Below, piece by piece: positions 43,101 through 54,600 of a DNA stretch of 64,000 bases; positions within the stretch are counted from its first letter, which is position 1, and each line of letters begins with the position of its first letter. A program made the translations under genes and the position numbers. This DNA is from Mesostigma viride (taxonomy: Eukaryota > Streptophyta > Mesostigmatophyceae > Mesostigmatales > Mesostigmataceae): NCBI GenBank assembly GCA_009746045.1, contig RPFO01001748.1:35312-99311 (forward strand), in the 5' to 3' direction. The notes under the pieces are model-generated. The model worked only from the letters and a program-made list of their open reading frames with translations, made no database searches and had not been told where the DNA came from.

Positions 43101-46100
43101 CCGCCCCGAGAGGGGGGCCGCCCGCGGGGCCCGTAGGAAGGGCGCCGTGGCGACAACCGCCGTGAGCTCCTCACGCACGCTTTGCCACAGCTGCCAGCGG
43201 CGGCGCCGCGCGTACCAGTCCCACGGGTCTGCCCGCATGGCCTGCAGCAAACGGTACGTCGCCCCCCAGAGGGAGAGCAGCGGCCAGCAGAGCACTTGGA
43301 TCCACACCCACTTGCTGACCAGGGACTCGAGTTCCCGCTGGTAGGTGAACCCGCGCCGCAAGATGGCCTAGGTAGCGGCAACGACCCCAGCCAGCCACTC
43401 CAAGGTCGGGACAATGCTCCCGTCGCGCCGCTGCACGACACCCAAGCCCACCACGTCCCGCTGGTCGGGGCTTGCCGGCATCACCTTGCTCGCTTTCTGC
43501 GGCAGCCCCGCCGCCGCATAGGCCGCAGCGGCCCGCGCTAGCTGCAGGTTGACACCCGTCGCCGTCGCACAGTGGGAAACGTGCAGGTCGTCGATGGTGA
43601 TGGCATGGAGACCCTCCTCGTCATGAGGCGGGTCGAAGATGGCGGCAGGGGCCAAGGCGTTGGCCGGGTCCTCCTCCCAAAGGAGGCGCACCGTCTGGCC
43701 CAGGGGCCCCTGGTCCACCACCAGCAGTAGCTGGGCCATGTTGATGCTGACGCCCCGATGGGGGTCTAATGCCCCGGACCGGTACAGCACCGCCATGTGA
43801 ATCACCTGGGCGACCACCACGGCGTGCTTGTTGCCAATTGGCCAGCAGCGCATCCACGGCCACACCCGCCGGGCGGGCCCGGGCAGCCCGACATCCCGGG
43901 AGTCCACGGCCGGCCAAGCGCAGTACTTGCGCAGCAAGTTGGGGAGCCGCTGGCGGTTGCAGTAGCCCTCGAGGTCGGAGGTGCCCCTGAACATTGAGCA
44001 CCCAGCCCGCACCCACAACTCGGCTATCACCCCAAGATGGGGAAGGAGGGCTGCGGGGGGGTCGACTAGGAGCCACGTGCCAGGCCGGTTGTCCACGATG
44101 AGCCGCATGGAGCCATCCGTCTTCTTGCCCCCCGCCACCCCATTTACTGCTGGGGGCGGCTGCTCGTTAAAAAACCCCACGACCGCGGCCTCCAGGGCTC
44201 GCAGCAATAGCTTGATGTACTCCGCAGGGGCGCACCCCTGGGCGGCCCGGAACCGTACCCGCCGTGGGTCAGCAGTCGCACCAGCGTCTCCTCGCTGGCA
44301 TACACGGCCGCCACCGAGGGCGGCAACAACCCTGGCACGTCCACGGTACCCCCCTCCCCCGGCGCGGGGAACGCTACCTTGTCTGCCTGGATTGTTGTGA
44401 AAGGTCCACTTGTGTTGTAGTCATCCCTGACTGGGGCCGGGCCAGCTGCCGCTACAGCAGGCAGCTGGCGGCAATAGGCCCGGCAAGTTTTTAAGATCTC
44501 CTGTAGAGCCGCCTCCTGGACCGGCCCCGTCGCCCGGGCCGGCAGGTTGAGCGGGGTGTCGGCCGCCGCCACCACACTAGTTTAGGGCCCGCACCGCCGC
44601 ACAGGCGGCGTCCCAACCAGTGTGTCTAGTAAGGGTGTTTGGCATGTGTCAGTCGGCTGACACGCCACGGTTGGCGGCGCGTCAGCCCATATCAGTTAGG
44701 GGCAGGTCCCAGGGGCCCCCTATAGGGCGGATTACCCTCAAGGGCCCCTAAGGAGGCAGAATTACTGGGGAAGGGGGGGTGGGGCAGTCAAATTTCCAGG
44801 GGCAGGTGCAAGATGGGACAGGGACAGGGTGACAAGAGGTTTCAAGGGTGAAGGGGCAAGGCAGGTATCACAAGATTGGATGTTGAACATGCTCCATTGT
44901 AAAGAAAACTGGCCTAATCAAGCTTGCAAAAACAAAACGAGAGAAAACGTTCATATAAGAATGTTTAAATGTCACAGATTTCGGAACGGTCATTCCAATA
45001 TAACTTACAAGTGGTCACCAAAAAGCTTTATTGGTTACCCTAAGGGCTTTACAAAATGAGCTTGAAATCTACATGGTTAATGATTGGTACTTGATGAAAA
45101 AAGCTCAAGGAATCACTAGCATGTCTGGATGTGCAAAAAACAAGAACCCTTTGCTACAAATAACACAAACTGTCTAGCCCTCATCCATCGTTGTGAAGGT
45201 AGGTACTAGTGCTGACTGAACCTCCCGGGGCTTTTGCCTCTAGTCTCACTAGCCTCACAATTGGTCGCCCTTTTCCTCTTGTTCCACATATCCAGCTCCT
45301 TGACCGCCTGGGTTACATCGACAAGATCGGGACTACTTGATCATGCCCTGTCGGCGGTTTGTCTCTTGAAATATTACGATATCGCCCTAGATTTAAGCCT
45401 TTTTAACAATCCGCCTACAGTCCACGCCATGCCACGCTCTTGTTGTGCGTAATCCTCGCGGACGACTTGAGAAACCAGGTAATGTAAGGCAAAAAGACGT
45501 TGCCTATCATAGTAATGTAGCACGTGACTTACTACAGTGTAGCTGGCGACGAAAGGTACTTCCTACCGCCTCAGCAGCCTAAATCGATGCAACGCCCCAC
45601 TTGCAAACTAGAAGAAAACTTCCGAAAAAGGAGCCTGTATTGAAACGTATCAAACGTAAGTTTAGAGCATCTTGGCTTTGAAGGTAATCAAGGAATCCGC
45701 TTGTGACCGTCGCTGCCGTAGCCACCTCGTGGACTATGCTGCTGGCTGCACGAAATATACATTATTTTGTCTCTCGTTGGCAACCAGGCAGATTTTGGCA
45801 ATTTTTTGGCATGCACGTGCAACGAATTTTCTAGAGATTCGGATACACTAGTCAAGTACGATTCGGTTTGGTGGGCTAATATATAAATTGTGAACGGAGA
45901 AGTATCTATAAGGTCCAGGCCCGGCGCGGCGACTAGCAGGTCCCGGCCCGTGCGCGTCAGAAGATTGACGGACACCCTAAATTTACGCGTCAGTTGCCTG
46001 ACGCGTGGCCCAAATTTACGCGTCAGACGGCTGACGCGCGGGGTGAAATTCCTGACGCGTCAGAGCTTGACGCATCAGCGGCTGACGCCTGCGTCCCGTT

Positions 46101-49100
46101 ACTAGACACACTGGTCCCAACCGCGGAGGGTCGTGGCCGCCCGCTGACGACGCCGGGCAGACCCCAGAGCGCACCACCGGCGCTTTGCCAAGTCAACTGG
46201 CAGAGGCAGCGGAAGCACATGTTGTCTTTTGAGATTTGGTCTAGATACGCCCCTAGCGCCTAGAGGCCAAACAGGCCTCACCGGCACGCCAAGTGGAGCC
46301 ACAGGCTGCGGGGGGGTTCCAGATTTCACCAACGAATCCCGACTAAGCCCTGACGTGCCCATCAGAGTGCGCCCCGTCGTGCCACGTCCCACACAAGCAT
46401 GTTCAGAAGAACGATTCAAACGGTCCCCAGCAGAGGGGGTGGGGCCAGATGCACCGTGCTGATTCAGCAGATTCTGGGGAAGCCCTAGCGTGCCCACTAG
46501 AGTGCGCCTCCCCAGATCTCCTACCCCTAGGAGATTCGGCAACAGATTTGGCAGAATCTCACTTACTCTGTCTTTAGCCCCTTGCCCTTCTCCAGGCGGT
46601 TGGAGAGCTCGGCTGCCTTAATGGCGCTCTGCACGGCCGGATGCCACAGCAGATTCGCATCCTCTTGCAGGGGTAGCATCGCTAATGCTGCCCCCTTGAA
46701 CCCTTGCATGGTGTTGGCCAGCGTGATCGCCGTCAGAATTTTCATCAGGTAATCGGGGGCCGCCATGTGCTAAACCGCATCGTCCCCCATGTCCCACGGC
46801 AGCCAGCCTAACTCCGTAATCAGAGTGTCCAGCGTGAAGGCGATCTGGTGGGCCAGGAGCTTGCGCACCTCGGCCCCCTGACCTGTCTAGGTCGGCTTGG
46901 TGGCCAGCAGCCAGCCCCTGATGCTCCCCCCCGCCACAGACTCCGCAGACCGCAGAGCGCTCGGCAGCAGGGGCTGCCCCGCTCCGCACTCCACATTCAA
47001 CTCATTCACCGGGGTGGCGTGGGAGGGCAGCTCCACGCCCGGCGTGCGAGTCTGTCGACCCCCTTGTGCAGCTATGGCTTGGTCGCTGGTGAGCAGGCCG
47101 CTCATAACCAAGCGGCCCATTGCTAAAGCCAGAGCGTCGCCATCTTCCTTTGGCTGCTGCCGGCCGCAGTGGTTTGAACGCGCCGCCTGAGGGGGCTGGC
47201 GGCCTGCCCTGTCGCCAGATCTCCCCGCTCCCCCACCCGCCAAAAACTGGTCGACGCGTGGGCCCACCCCGGAGCTCACGCGACGATTGTTCCCAGACTC
47301 CTCTCGGACTTCGTGCCGGGGCTCCTCCTCGTAAAATTCCTCCTCGCCGGTGTCCATTAAGGCATCCCGCAGCATGGCAGCAAGGCAGTCTGCATGGTCT
47401 CGCTGGGCAGGGGCTCGACATAAAATCCACGTCGCCTCAGGCATTTCTCGAGGTTGTCGAGCCGGCGACCATCTGGTAGCGCCAGGATGCGCTCCGCCTA
47501 GCAAGGGCCGCCCCCCAACAAGGCCCTCGCCCTGAGAGCGATGTCTTTTAGTGAGCCATCCATGGGGACCACACGCATTCAATTTAGCCACTCCCCTTCC
47601 GATGGCCTCACCGCCACCCCTGTGTGTCCACCAAGTCTACTACATCCTGAAAGACCTCCGCATCGGCCATTGGTAGGTTGTTCTATTGACGCCGTTATTA
47701 CCTAGACATATACCGCGTCACGAGTTTCGAGTCAAGAAAACGGGTAGGCTCACCGCCATCCCCCTCCCCCTTTATAGAAAAACCTACCCAGCAAGGGGGA
47801 GGGGGGTGACCTGTGCCAGAAATATATTTTTTCAAATGTTTTCTAAAATCTAGCGGCAAGTACCCTGACCGTAATGCACCATGTAGCACAAGATAATACG
47901 AGCGTTAGCTCACAGAGTCCTAAGATCGACACGCACGCAACAGCAGGGGTCGCAGTGGCCACTAGTGGCCTTGAAATCCCTTAGAACACCAGGCACACGC
48001 CGCATACCGATGCGCACCAGGCTCTACATCTTAAAAAGAACAGCAGGTACACACCGGTTGTAGGCCGCCCTGCCCAGCATGACCCCGTGCACGCCGCGCG
48101 CCAGTATCCCTTGCGCCTGCAGAAACAGCAGGTGAGAACGTAGGCAGGTGAGAACGCGTGCATATTTTTGTTTTGTTACGTTAATAATCTTATTTCAGAC
48201 CGATGGCACACAGTTGCGTTGTTGAAAGGTGGCGTGGGAGCGGGGCAGAGTGAGATGAACCAAGGATGGCGTTGTCTAATACTCAACAGTTCAATGTAGT
48301 CCAGTATAGTATCAACCGTGTTTAAAGAGCATAGTACAGTACGCTACATTCAATGTAGTCCAGTATCGTGATCATAGCCTACGGTGAAGCAATGACCCCC
48401 TAGAGGTCCCCTTTTCAATATCGAAGATTAGAACACATGGGAACCAGGTCCCAGGGACCCCCCTGCATGCCCAAAACCCAAGCTCCGCGTATATGTTTAT
48501 ATTATCAACAAAACCACATATGATGCTCATGGCTTGATTGTGCTGTATGACCTCCTAGACGAAGCACACGACCAGCAACCGAACGAATACATACCGTAGT
48601 GGCTGAAATCACATTGCGAATAAATCTTTTCGAATGACCCCCCGAAAAGTGCTAAAATAATACTTCAATTTACCCCGTAAAGTATGAAAACCGGGAGGCG
48701 CTACCTGTTTCTGGCTGCAGGCCGCGGCGCAGCTAGATGAAGTGGAGCGCCGCGCTTGCCGCGCCGCGCCGCGTTGCGCCAGATTGAGAACCCGTTCAAG
48801 TAGCAGTGTGTAGCACTGATTAGGGGCCCTATTAGCACTGATTAGGGCCTTATGTCATACTGGTACTCACTTAATTGTCAGATAGGAACTGCGCTTGGTG
48901 GGTAATTAATGTACTTGATAGGTTAGAATCCAAGTCAGACACTGAACTAGGTGCCCTAATACAAACAAGCTCCCGGGCTCGAAGTTTACCTAACCCGGGC
49001 TGAACTTTCCCCGCAAAGTGTCAAAACCATGCAGAAAAACCATCGAAAAATTATTTATTCGCAATGTGATTTCAGCCACTACGGTAGCCAAAGCTTAGCA

Positions 49101-51450
49101 GTGTAGAACGGACGACCTGCTTCTGAAAAGCATCTGATTGGTCGGATGAATAATGTCTCAAACTCATACTCTCTACAGCCTTTACTCCGTGCCAGTGTGC
49201 CCAGAGCGACATGCCACCCCCATCGCATGGCTCCTCTTTGGCGGACGGGCCATTCATCTCCTAGAAAGACACGGTTCCAAACTAGTAACACGGTTCCATA
49301 ATACTAGTAACACGGTTCCTGAATAATAACACGGATCCTCAAATCTGCACCATCCATAACCCACACTAGGCACTTGGCAGCCATCCATAGTCCACACTAG
49401 GCGATTGGCGGCAATCCATAGCCCACACTAGGCACTTGGCAGCCATCCATAGTCCACACTAGGCGATTGGCAGCCATCCATAGCCCACACTAGGCACTTG
49501 GCAGCCATCCATAGCCCACACTAGGCACTTGGCAGCCATCCATAGTCCACACTCGGCACTTGGCAGCCATCCATAGCCCACACTAGGCGATTGGCAGCCA
49601 TTCATAGCCCACACTAGGCACTTGGCAGCCATCCATAGTCCACACTCGGCACTTGGCAGCCATCCATAGCCCACACTAGGCACTTGGCAGCCATCCATAG
49701 CCCACACTAGGCACTTGGCAGCCATCCATAGCCCACACTAGGCACTTGGCAGCTCTACTAGAAGAAGGGGAATGTCCATAGCTATATTAAAAAAGCACAA
49801 ACAGCACTTTGTGACACATGCATAGCGTTAGTATGCAGGCTTCCAATGGGGTATTGCAGACACCCACTACGCCCTACAATATGCATGCGCAAAAAACGCG
49901 AGCAACCCCTTCCAGTGTGAAATCCAAACAGACCGAAGGGCCGATATTAGGGATGGCTATTTGCTTGGGGTAACAGGTGTGGCTATTTGCTTGGGATAAC
50001 GGCGGTGGCTATTTGCTTGGGGTAATTCGCTTGGGATAACGGTGGTGGCTGTTTGCTTGGGGTAACATAAGTGGCTATTTGCTTGGGATAACGGCGGTGG
50101 CTGTTTGCTTGGGGTAACAGGGGTGGCTATTCGCTTGGGATAACGGTGGTGGCTGTTAGCTTGGGGTAACAGGGGTGGCTATTCGCTTGGGATAACGGTG
50201 GTCGCTGTTTGCTTAGTAGAGCAGTGACGAGAGCCGACAGAGAGGCCAGTCCATGGATCCGTTGGTGACCAGCATGTCTACGGAACCAGGGGGACCCCAG
50301 GGACCCAGGGCACATCGACGCAGCCCGTCGTGAAACCTAATTTCACTGCCTCCCGTAACGGTTCACTTCCTTTATGGGTATAGACCTGGGCAGAGACCGT
50401 GCTGTGTTGCCTTCCATGACAACGAATGGTGCCTTACCAAATGATGCCCAGGGAGCGCTCCAAACCATGACGCACCCCTACTCCTACATTATATATACTA
50501 CACAAGGACGAGGGGGAATACGACACAGTGATGCGCATCGTGGACCAAAGTAGCTCCATTCTTGGAAAGGTGAGCGGTACCGCCCACACGTGAAGGACGC
50601 AAGCCTTACATCATGCTCGTGTAGAGGGCACGCGGGTCTCACCTCATGCACATTGCCTAGGATACAGAGCATTGTATATATAGTGCCTAGCACACAGGGT
50701 GTTCAGGGCTCACGCCATGTGTGGCAGATGGAAGCCTCACCTCATGGCAGCCAGCCACCATCCCGTTGAGCGTGAACTGGAGGTGCGGGAAGTCTTGGAG
50801 GAGCACGTAGACAATGTCGTGCCTGGGGGCCCGAAAACGAAAGGAGCCACCCCCACCCGACGAGCAATCCCGAGTGCCCAGGGAATTCCGACGTGGAGGG
50901 TAGACGAGGACAAGCAAATGAAAACAACAAAAATAGAATGGCAAATGAGGACAAAGAAAATAAATAAATAAATAAAACAATAAATTGGGACAGGAAAATG
51001 AGGGGGTAAGCAAATGGGTGGAATAAATGCTCACGCTTCCGTGCGTGCGCCTACGGCCAGGACAAGACCTTCATTGTAACAGTCCCCGCCCATTGCAGAG
51101 AGGGCACTTGAGACAGACGGGTGTCGACCTTAGAACCGCCCTCTCCATACCAGCAACAAGGACTCAAACGATGACACCAAACAAGCAATTTCCACGAAAT
51201 GTCCTACCAGAGTCGGATCGAATGCCTACCGGAGCGGCGGGATGGTCCGGTTTCGGTCGGGTGTAACACTCCACACAAGTGTAGTAGTATCGTTTCCCGT
51301 GTTTGCATCGCTCATGTGTTGTGGCTGCCTACCGGAGCGGCGGGATGGTCCGGTTTTGGTGGGGGTTGAGGCCCCCCAGGATGGCCTTGCGTGCGTGGAT
51401 GATGAAGTGGCGTACGCCAGAGCGTGTGGACACCACGCGGATGAAGTTGC
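37164..51450 (-). CDS. dusA: tRNA-dihydrouridine synthase, DusA type, seven 3' exons
   Basis: This FMN enzyme reduces specific uridines of tRNA to dihydrouridine. The exons, in gene order, are 51450-51333, 50822-50741, 48116-48055, 40450-40378, 39418-39335, 38370-38290 and 37277-37164. All have GT-AG borders and matching phases, giving about 203 residues ending in TAG. The protein follows bacterial DusA closely: FIIHARKAILGGL, then NRTIPPLR, DFPHLQFTLNG, GVMLGRAAYNRPW, SRRQVVEEY and LLGLFHGKAGARMW. A short acidic tail (AAAKEEEAE) is extra. The exons with the N-terminus and catalytic cysteine must lie beyond the satellite at 51.6-64 kb. The introns hold a DIRS-like element, a hAT-like element, a MITE and minisatellites. 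All exons read cleanly, so I think the gene is live, though RNA evidence is needed to be sure. Confidence 0.9.
37278..39334. other. DUS introns 5 and 6, nothing recognised apart from exon 38290-38370
   Basis: Apart from the 81-bp DUS exon there are only short direct repeats, for example GTTGATGTTGGCAAG twice at 38415-38462 and TTTACTTAATCAAAATG twice at 38060-38100. No transposon or RNA gene was identified. Confidence 0.45.
39838..40150. repeat. CCCCCT / CTACTCCCC low-complexity tract
   Basis: About 120 bp of CCCCTCC-type repeats turn into about 190 bp of CTACTCCCC repeats, in the DUS intron between exons 40378-40450 and 39335-39418. It is pyrimidine-only on the + strand (purine-only on the transcribed RNA of DUS) and could form triplex DNA. 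Confidence 0.85.
40451..41500. other. DUS intron segment, nothing recognised
   Basis: No exon or known element is visible. Two imperfect direct repeats around 41210-41245 share ATCATGGGCGGGGTA/ATTATGGGTGGGGTA. The 3' border of the DIRS-like element probably falls in the right half. Confidence 0.35.
41511..42600 (-). pseudogene. Tyrosine recombinase of the DIRS-like element
   Basis: This integrates the element by strand exchange through a covalent tyrosine link. The N-terminal part (PRYHRAVSAFSAWLPPGE, LFFEWIFAVYESG) is read in the frame of the preceding RNase H. At a run of ten or more G near 42221-42231 the frame changes, and the rest follows: YLRTSEALGLRVGDV (first catalytic Arg), HSLRHGGATHDAL (H-x-x-R, at 41811-41835) and SVQRYVGLH (nucleophile Tyr, about 41725). 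All four hallmark residues are present, so only the frame break argues against function. Confidence 0.82.
42600..43361 (-). pseudogene. RNase H region of the DIRS-like element
   Basis: The motif VVTDASTEGAGIMY (catalytic Asp) at about 43110-43070 is followed, after a frame change near 42930, by NPREHINVKEARVA and VRMVDSSAVLG. This spacing is the Asp-Glu-Asp pattern of retroelement RNase H. It follows the reverse transcriptase in the same frame after a TAG stop at 43368. Confidence 0.75.
43368..44260 (-). pseudogene. Divergent reverse transcriptase of the DIRS-like element
   Basis: A fingers-like opening (KKTDGSMRLIVDNRPGTW) is followed by SDLEGYCNRQRLP in place of the usual D-x-x-x-x-F/Y motif A, then PIGNKHAVVVAQVIHMAV. 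The polymerase box reads ITIDDLHV, where most reverse transcriptases have an aromatic residue and YxDD. GLPQKASKVMPA and GLGVVQRRDG resemble the later palm motifs. It ends at an in-frame TAG, after which the frame continues. The assignment rests on order and weak motifs. Confidence 0.65.
44264..44575 (-). pseudogene. DIRS-like element, linker upstream of reverse transcriptase
   Basis: A conserved-looking segment with YASEETLVRLLTHGGYG leads into the reverse transcriptase after a frameshift near 44255. The hAT-like element is inserted about 40 bp upstream of its first methionine. Confidence 0.5.
44618..46113. mobile_element. Non-autonomous hAT-like element, 1496 bp, perfect 8-bp target duplication
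   Basis: The termini are perfect inverted repeats, CAGTGTGTCTAGTAA at 44618-44632 and its complement at 46099-46113. The octamer GTCCCAAC flanks both sides (44610-44617 and 46114-46121). CAGTG ends with an 8-bp duplication define a hAT insertion. Subterminal regions are rich in TGACGCG/CGCGTCA words, eight or more at the right end (45950-46095) and fewer at the left (44650-44690). No transposase is encoded. The insertion splits the DIRS-like element. Confidence 0.93.
46563..47591 (-). pseudogene. gag-like region of the DIRS-like element
   Basis: One frame runs from 47591 through a Gly/Arg-rich N-terminus, LAMGRLVMSGLLTSDQAIA and VNELNVECGAG. It crosses two in-frame TAG codons (near 46886 and 46773) and ends with YLMKILTAITLANTMQGFKG and a stop at 46563. 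The helical C-terminal part resembles the pre-capsid region of DIRS/Ngaro gag proteins by position only. A cysteine pair (MCFRCLCQ) at about 46215 may be the remains of its zinc-binding tail. Confidence 0.55.
47600..48054. other. DUS intron segment with a hairpin
   Basis: No gene. At about 47745-47815 a C-rich stretch (CCCCCTCCCCCTTTATAG) faces its G-rich complement (AAGGGGGAGGGGGGTGACC), giving an imperfect hairpin of about 20 bp per arm. Confidence 0.4.
48594..49084. mobile_element. 491-bp MITE with TA flanks
   Basis: The ends are long inverted repeats of about 35 bp. The left end starts CCGTAGTGGCTGAAATCACA and the right end is its complement. TA lies immediately outside both ends, as left by Tc1/mariner-type transposases. 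There is no coding capacity. It lies in the DUS intron between exons 50741-50822 and 48055-48116. Confidence 0.85.
49345..49755. repeat. 31-bp minisatellite in a DUS intron
   Basis: About 13 copies of a 31-bp unit contain TTGGCAGCCATCCATAG followed by YCCACACTMGG. Two sub-types, GCACTTGG and GCGATTGG, alternate irregularly. There are no spacers. Confidence 0.92.
49955..50215. repeat. 26-bp minisatellite in a DUS intron
   Basis: About ten copies of a unit built on TGGCTRTTTGCTTGGGRTAAC occur. They mostly alternate GGGATAACGG and GGGGTAACAG types, so the effective repeat is a 52-bp dimer. One copy near 50010 is shortened. Confidence 0.88.
51228..51260 (-). repeat. Intronic copy of a DUS exon end and its donor
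   Basis: The last bases of the exon ending at 51333, together with its donor and the next bases, are repeated about 103 bp further into the intron. On the + strand both copies read CCGGAGCGGCGGGATGGTCC. Both retain GTAGGC as a potential 5' splice site. Confidence 0.85.
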
Positions 51451-51610
51451 CTGCAAGAACAGGTGGGGTGTGGGGGGGAGGAGGATTGTGGGAAATGCCA
51501 AGAGCACAGTGCTTGACCGTCAATAATAGGCGCAGCTTCAGAATTGAAGTAAAGATTTCGAAGTGTATGGGCGTGGCAATGTTGCATCCGCAAGGATGGG
51601 TCGGATGGAG

Positions 51611-54600
51611 AACCAGTACACCAGTACACCAGTACACCAATACACCAATACACCAGCACACAAGCACACCAGCACACCAGCACACCAGCACACCAGTACA
51701 CCAGCACACCAGCACACCAGCACACCAGCACACCAGCACACCAGCACACCAGCACACCAGCACACCAGCACACCAGTACACCAGCACACCAGTACACCAG
51801 TACACCAGTACACCAGTACACCAGTACACCAGTACACCAGTACACCAGTACACCAGTACACCAGTACACCAGTACACCAGTACACCAGTACACCAGTACA
51901 CCAGTACACCAGTACACCAGTACACCAGTACACCCACAAGTACACCAGCACACCAGCACACCAGCACACCAGCACACCAGTACACCAGCACACCAGCACA
52001 CCAGTACACCAGTACACCACTACACCAGTACACCAGTACACGGACACCAGCATACCAGTACACCAGTACACCAGTACACCAGTACACCCACCAGTACACC
52101 AGCACACCAGTACACCAGTACACCAGTACACCAGTACACCAGTACACCCACCAGTACACCAGCACACCAGGACACCAGTACACCAGTCCACCAGTACACC
52201 AGTACACCAGCACACCAACACACCAGTACACCAGTACACCAGTACACCAGTACACCAGTACACCAGTACACCAGTACACCAGCACACCAGTACACCAGTA
52301 CACCAGTACACCAGTACACCAGTACACCAGCACACCAGTACACCAGTCCACCAGCACACCAACACACCAGTACACCAGCACACCAGTACACCAGTACACC
52401 AGTCCACCAGTACACCAGTCCACCAGTACACCAGTCCACCAGTCCACCAGTCCACCAGTACACCAGTCCACCAGTCCACCAGTACACCAGTACACCCACC
52501 AGTACACCAGCACACCAGTACACCAGTACACCAGTACACCAGTACACCCACCAGTACACCAGTACACCAGTACACCAGTACACCCACCAGTACACCCACC
52601 AGCACACCAGTACACCAGTACACCAGCACACCAGTACACCAGCACACCAGTACACCAGTACACCAGTGCACCAGTACACCAGTACACCAGTACACCAGCA
52701 CACCAGTACACCAGCACACCAGTACACCAGCACACCAGTACACCAGTACACCAGTACACCAGCACACCAGTACACCAGTACACCAGTACACCAGTACACC
52801 AGCACACCAGCACACCAGTACACCAGTACACCAGTACACCAGTACACCAGTACACCAGTACACCAGTACACCAGTACACCAGTACACCAGTACACCAGTA
52901 CACCAGTACACCAGCACACAAGTACACCAGTACACCAGTACACCAGCACACCAGTACACCAGTACACCAGTACACCAGTACACCAGTCCACCAGTCCACC
53001 AGTCCACCAGTCCACCAGTACACCAGTACACCAGTACACCAGCACACCTGTACACCAGTACACCAGTACACCAGCACACCAGCACACCAGTACACCAGTA
53101 CACCAGTACACCAGCACACCAGTACACCACTACACCAGTACACCCACCAGTACACCAGCACACCTGTACACCAGTACACCAGTACACCAGCACACCAGTA
53201 CACCAGCACACCAGTACACCAGGACACCAACACACCAGCACACCAGTACACCAGTACACCCACCAGTACACCAGCACACCAGCACACCAACACACCAGTA
53301 CACCAGCACACCAGTACACCAGTACACAAGTACACCAGTACACCAGTACACCAGTACACCAGTACACCAGCACACCAGTACACCAGCACACCAGTACACC
53401 AGCACACCAGTACACCAGTACACCAGTACACCAGCACACCAGTACACCAGTACACCAGTACACCAGTACACCAGTACACCAGTACACCAGCACACCAGTA
53501 CACCAGTACACCAGTACACCAGTACACCAGTACACCAGTACACCAGTACACCAGTACACCAGCACACCAGTACACCAGTACACCAGTCCACCAGTCCACC
53601 AGTCCACCAGTCCACCAGTCCACCAGTCCACCAGTACACCAGTACACCAGCACACCAGCACACCAGCACACCAGTACACCAGTACACCAGTACACCAGTA
53701 CACCAGTACACCAGTACACCAGTACACCAGCACACCAGTACACCAGTACACCAGTACACCAGTACACCAGCACACCAGTACACCAGTACACCAGCACACC
53801 AGTACACCAGTACACCAGCACACCAGTACACCAGCACACCAGTACACCAGTACACCAGCACACAAGTACACCAGTACACCAGTACACCAGCACACCAGTA
53901 CACCAGTACACCAGTACACCAGTACACCAGTACACCAGTCCACCAGTCCACCAGTCCACCAGTCCACCAGTCCACCATTACACCAGTACACCAGTACACC
54001 AGTACACCAGTACACCAGTACACCAGTACACCAGTACACCAGTACACCAGCACACCAGTACACCAGTACACCAGTACACCAGTACACCAGTACACCAGTA
54101 CAGCAGTACACCAGCACACCAGTACACCAGTACACCAGTACACCAGTACACCAGTACACCAGTACACCAGTACACCAGTACACCAGTACACCAGTACACC
54201 AGTACACCAGTACACCAGTACACCAGTACACCAGTACACCAGTACACCAGCACACCAGTACACCAGTACACCAGTCCACCAGTCCACCAGTCCACCAGTC
54301 CACCAGTCCACCAGTCCACCAGTACACCAGTACACCAGCACACCAGCACACCAGCACACCAGTACACCAGTACACCAGTACACCAGTACACCAGCACACC
54401 AGCACACCAGTACACCAGTACACCAGTACACCAGCACACCAGTACACCAGTACACCAGTACACCAGCACACCAGTACACCAGTACACCAGTACACCAGTA
54501 CACCAGTACACCAGCACACCAGTACACCAGTACACCAGTACACCAGTACACCAGTACACCAGTACACCAGTACACCAGTACACCAGTACACCAGTACACC

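Larger units (their letters stand above)
41511..47591 (-). mobile_element. Decayed DIRS-like (tyrosine recombinase) retrotransposon
   Basis: The order on the - strand is a gag-like region (47591-46563), then a divergent reverse transcriptase (about 44260-43368), RNase H (43361-42800) and a tyrosine recombinase (42600-41511). Having a tyrosine recombinase in place of a DDE integrase is diagnostic of the DIRS order. There are three in-frame TAG stops and at least three frameshifts. A hAT-like element splits it at 44618-46113. The terminal and internal inverted repeats expected of DIRS were not found. It lies in a DUS intron in the same orientation as the gene. Confidence 0.82.

Noticed and set aside
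43368-46890. Reassigned TAG codon, because all three in-frame stops in the DIRS-like element are TAG
   Set aside because: The host DUS gene itself ends in TAG in a plausible place, and frameshifts in the same element show it is simply decaying. Three stops of one kind can occur by chance.
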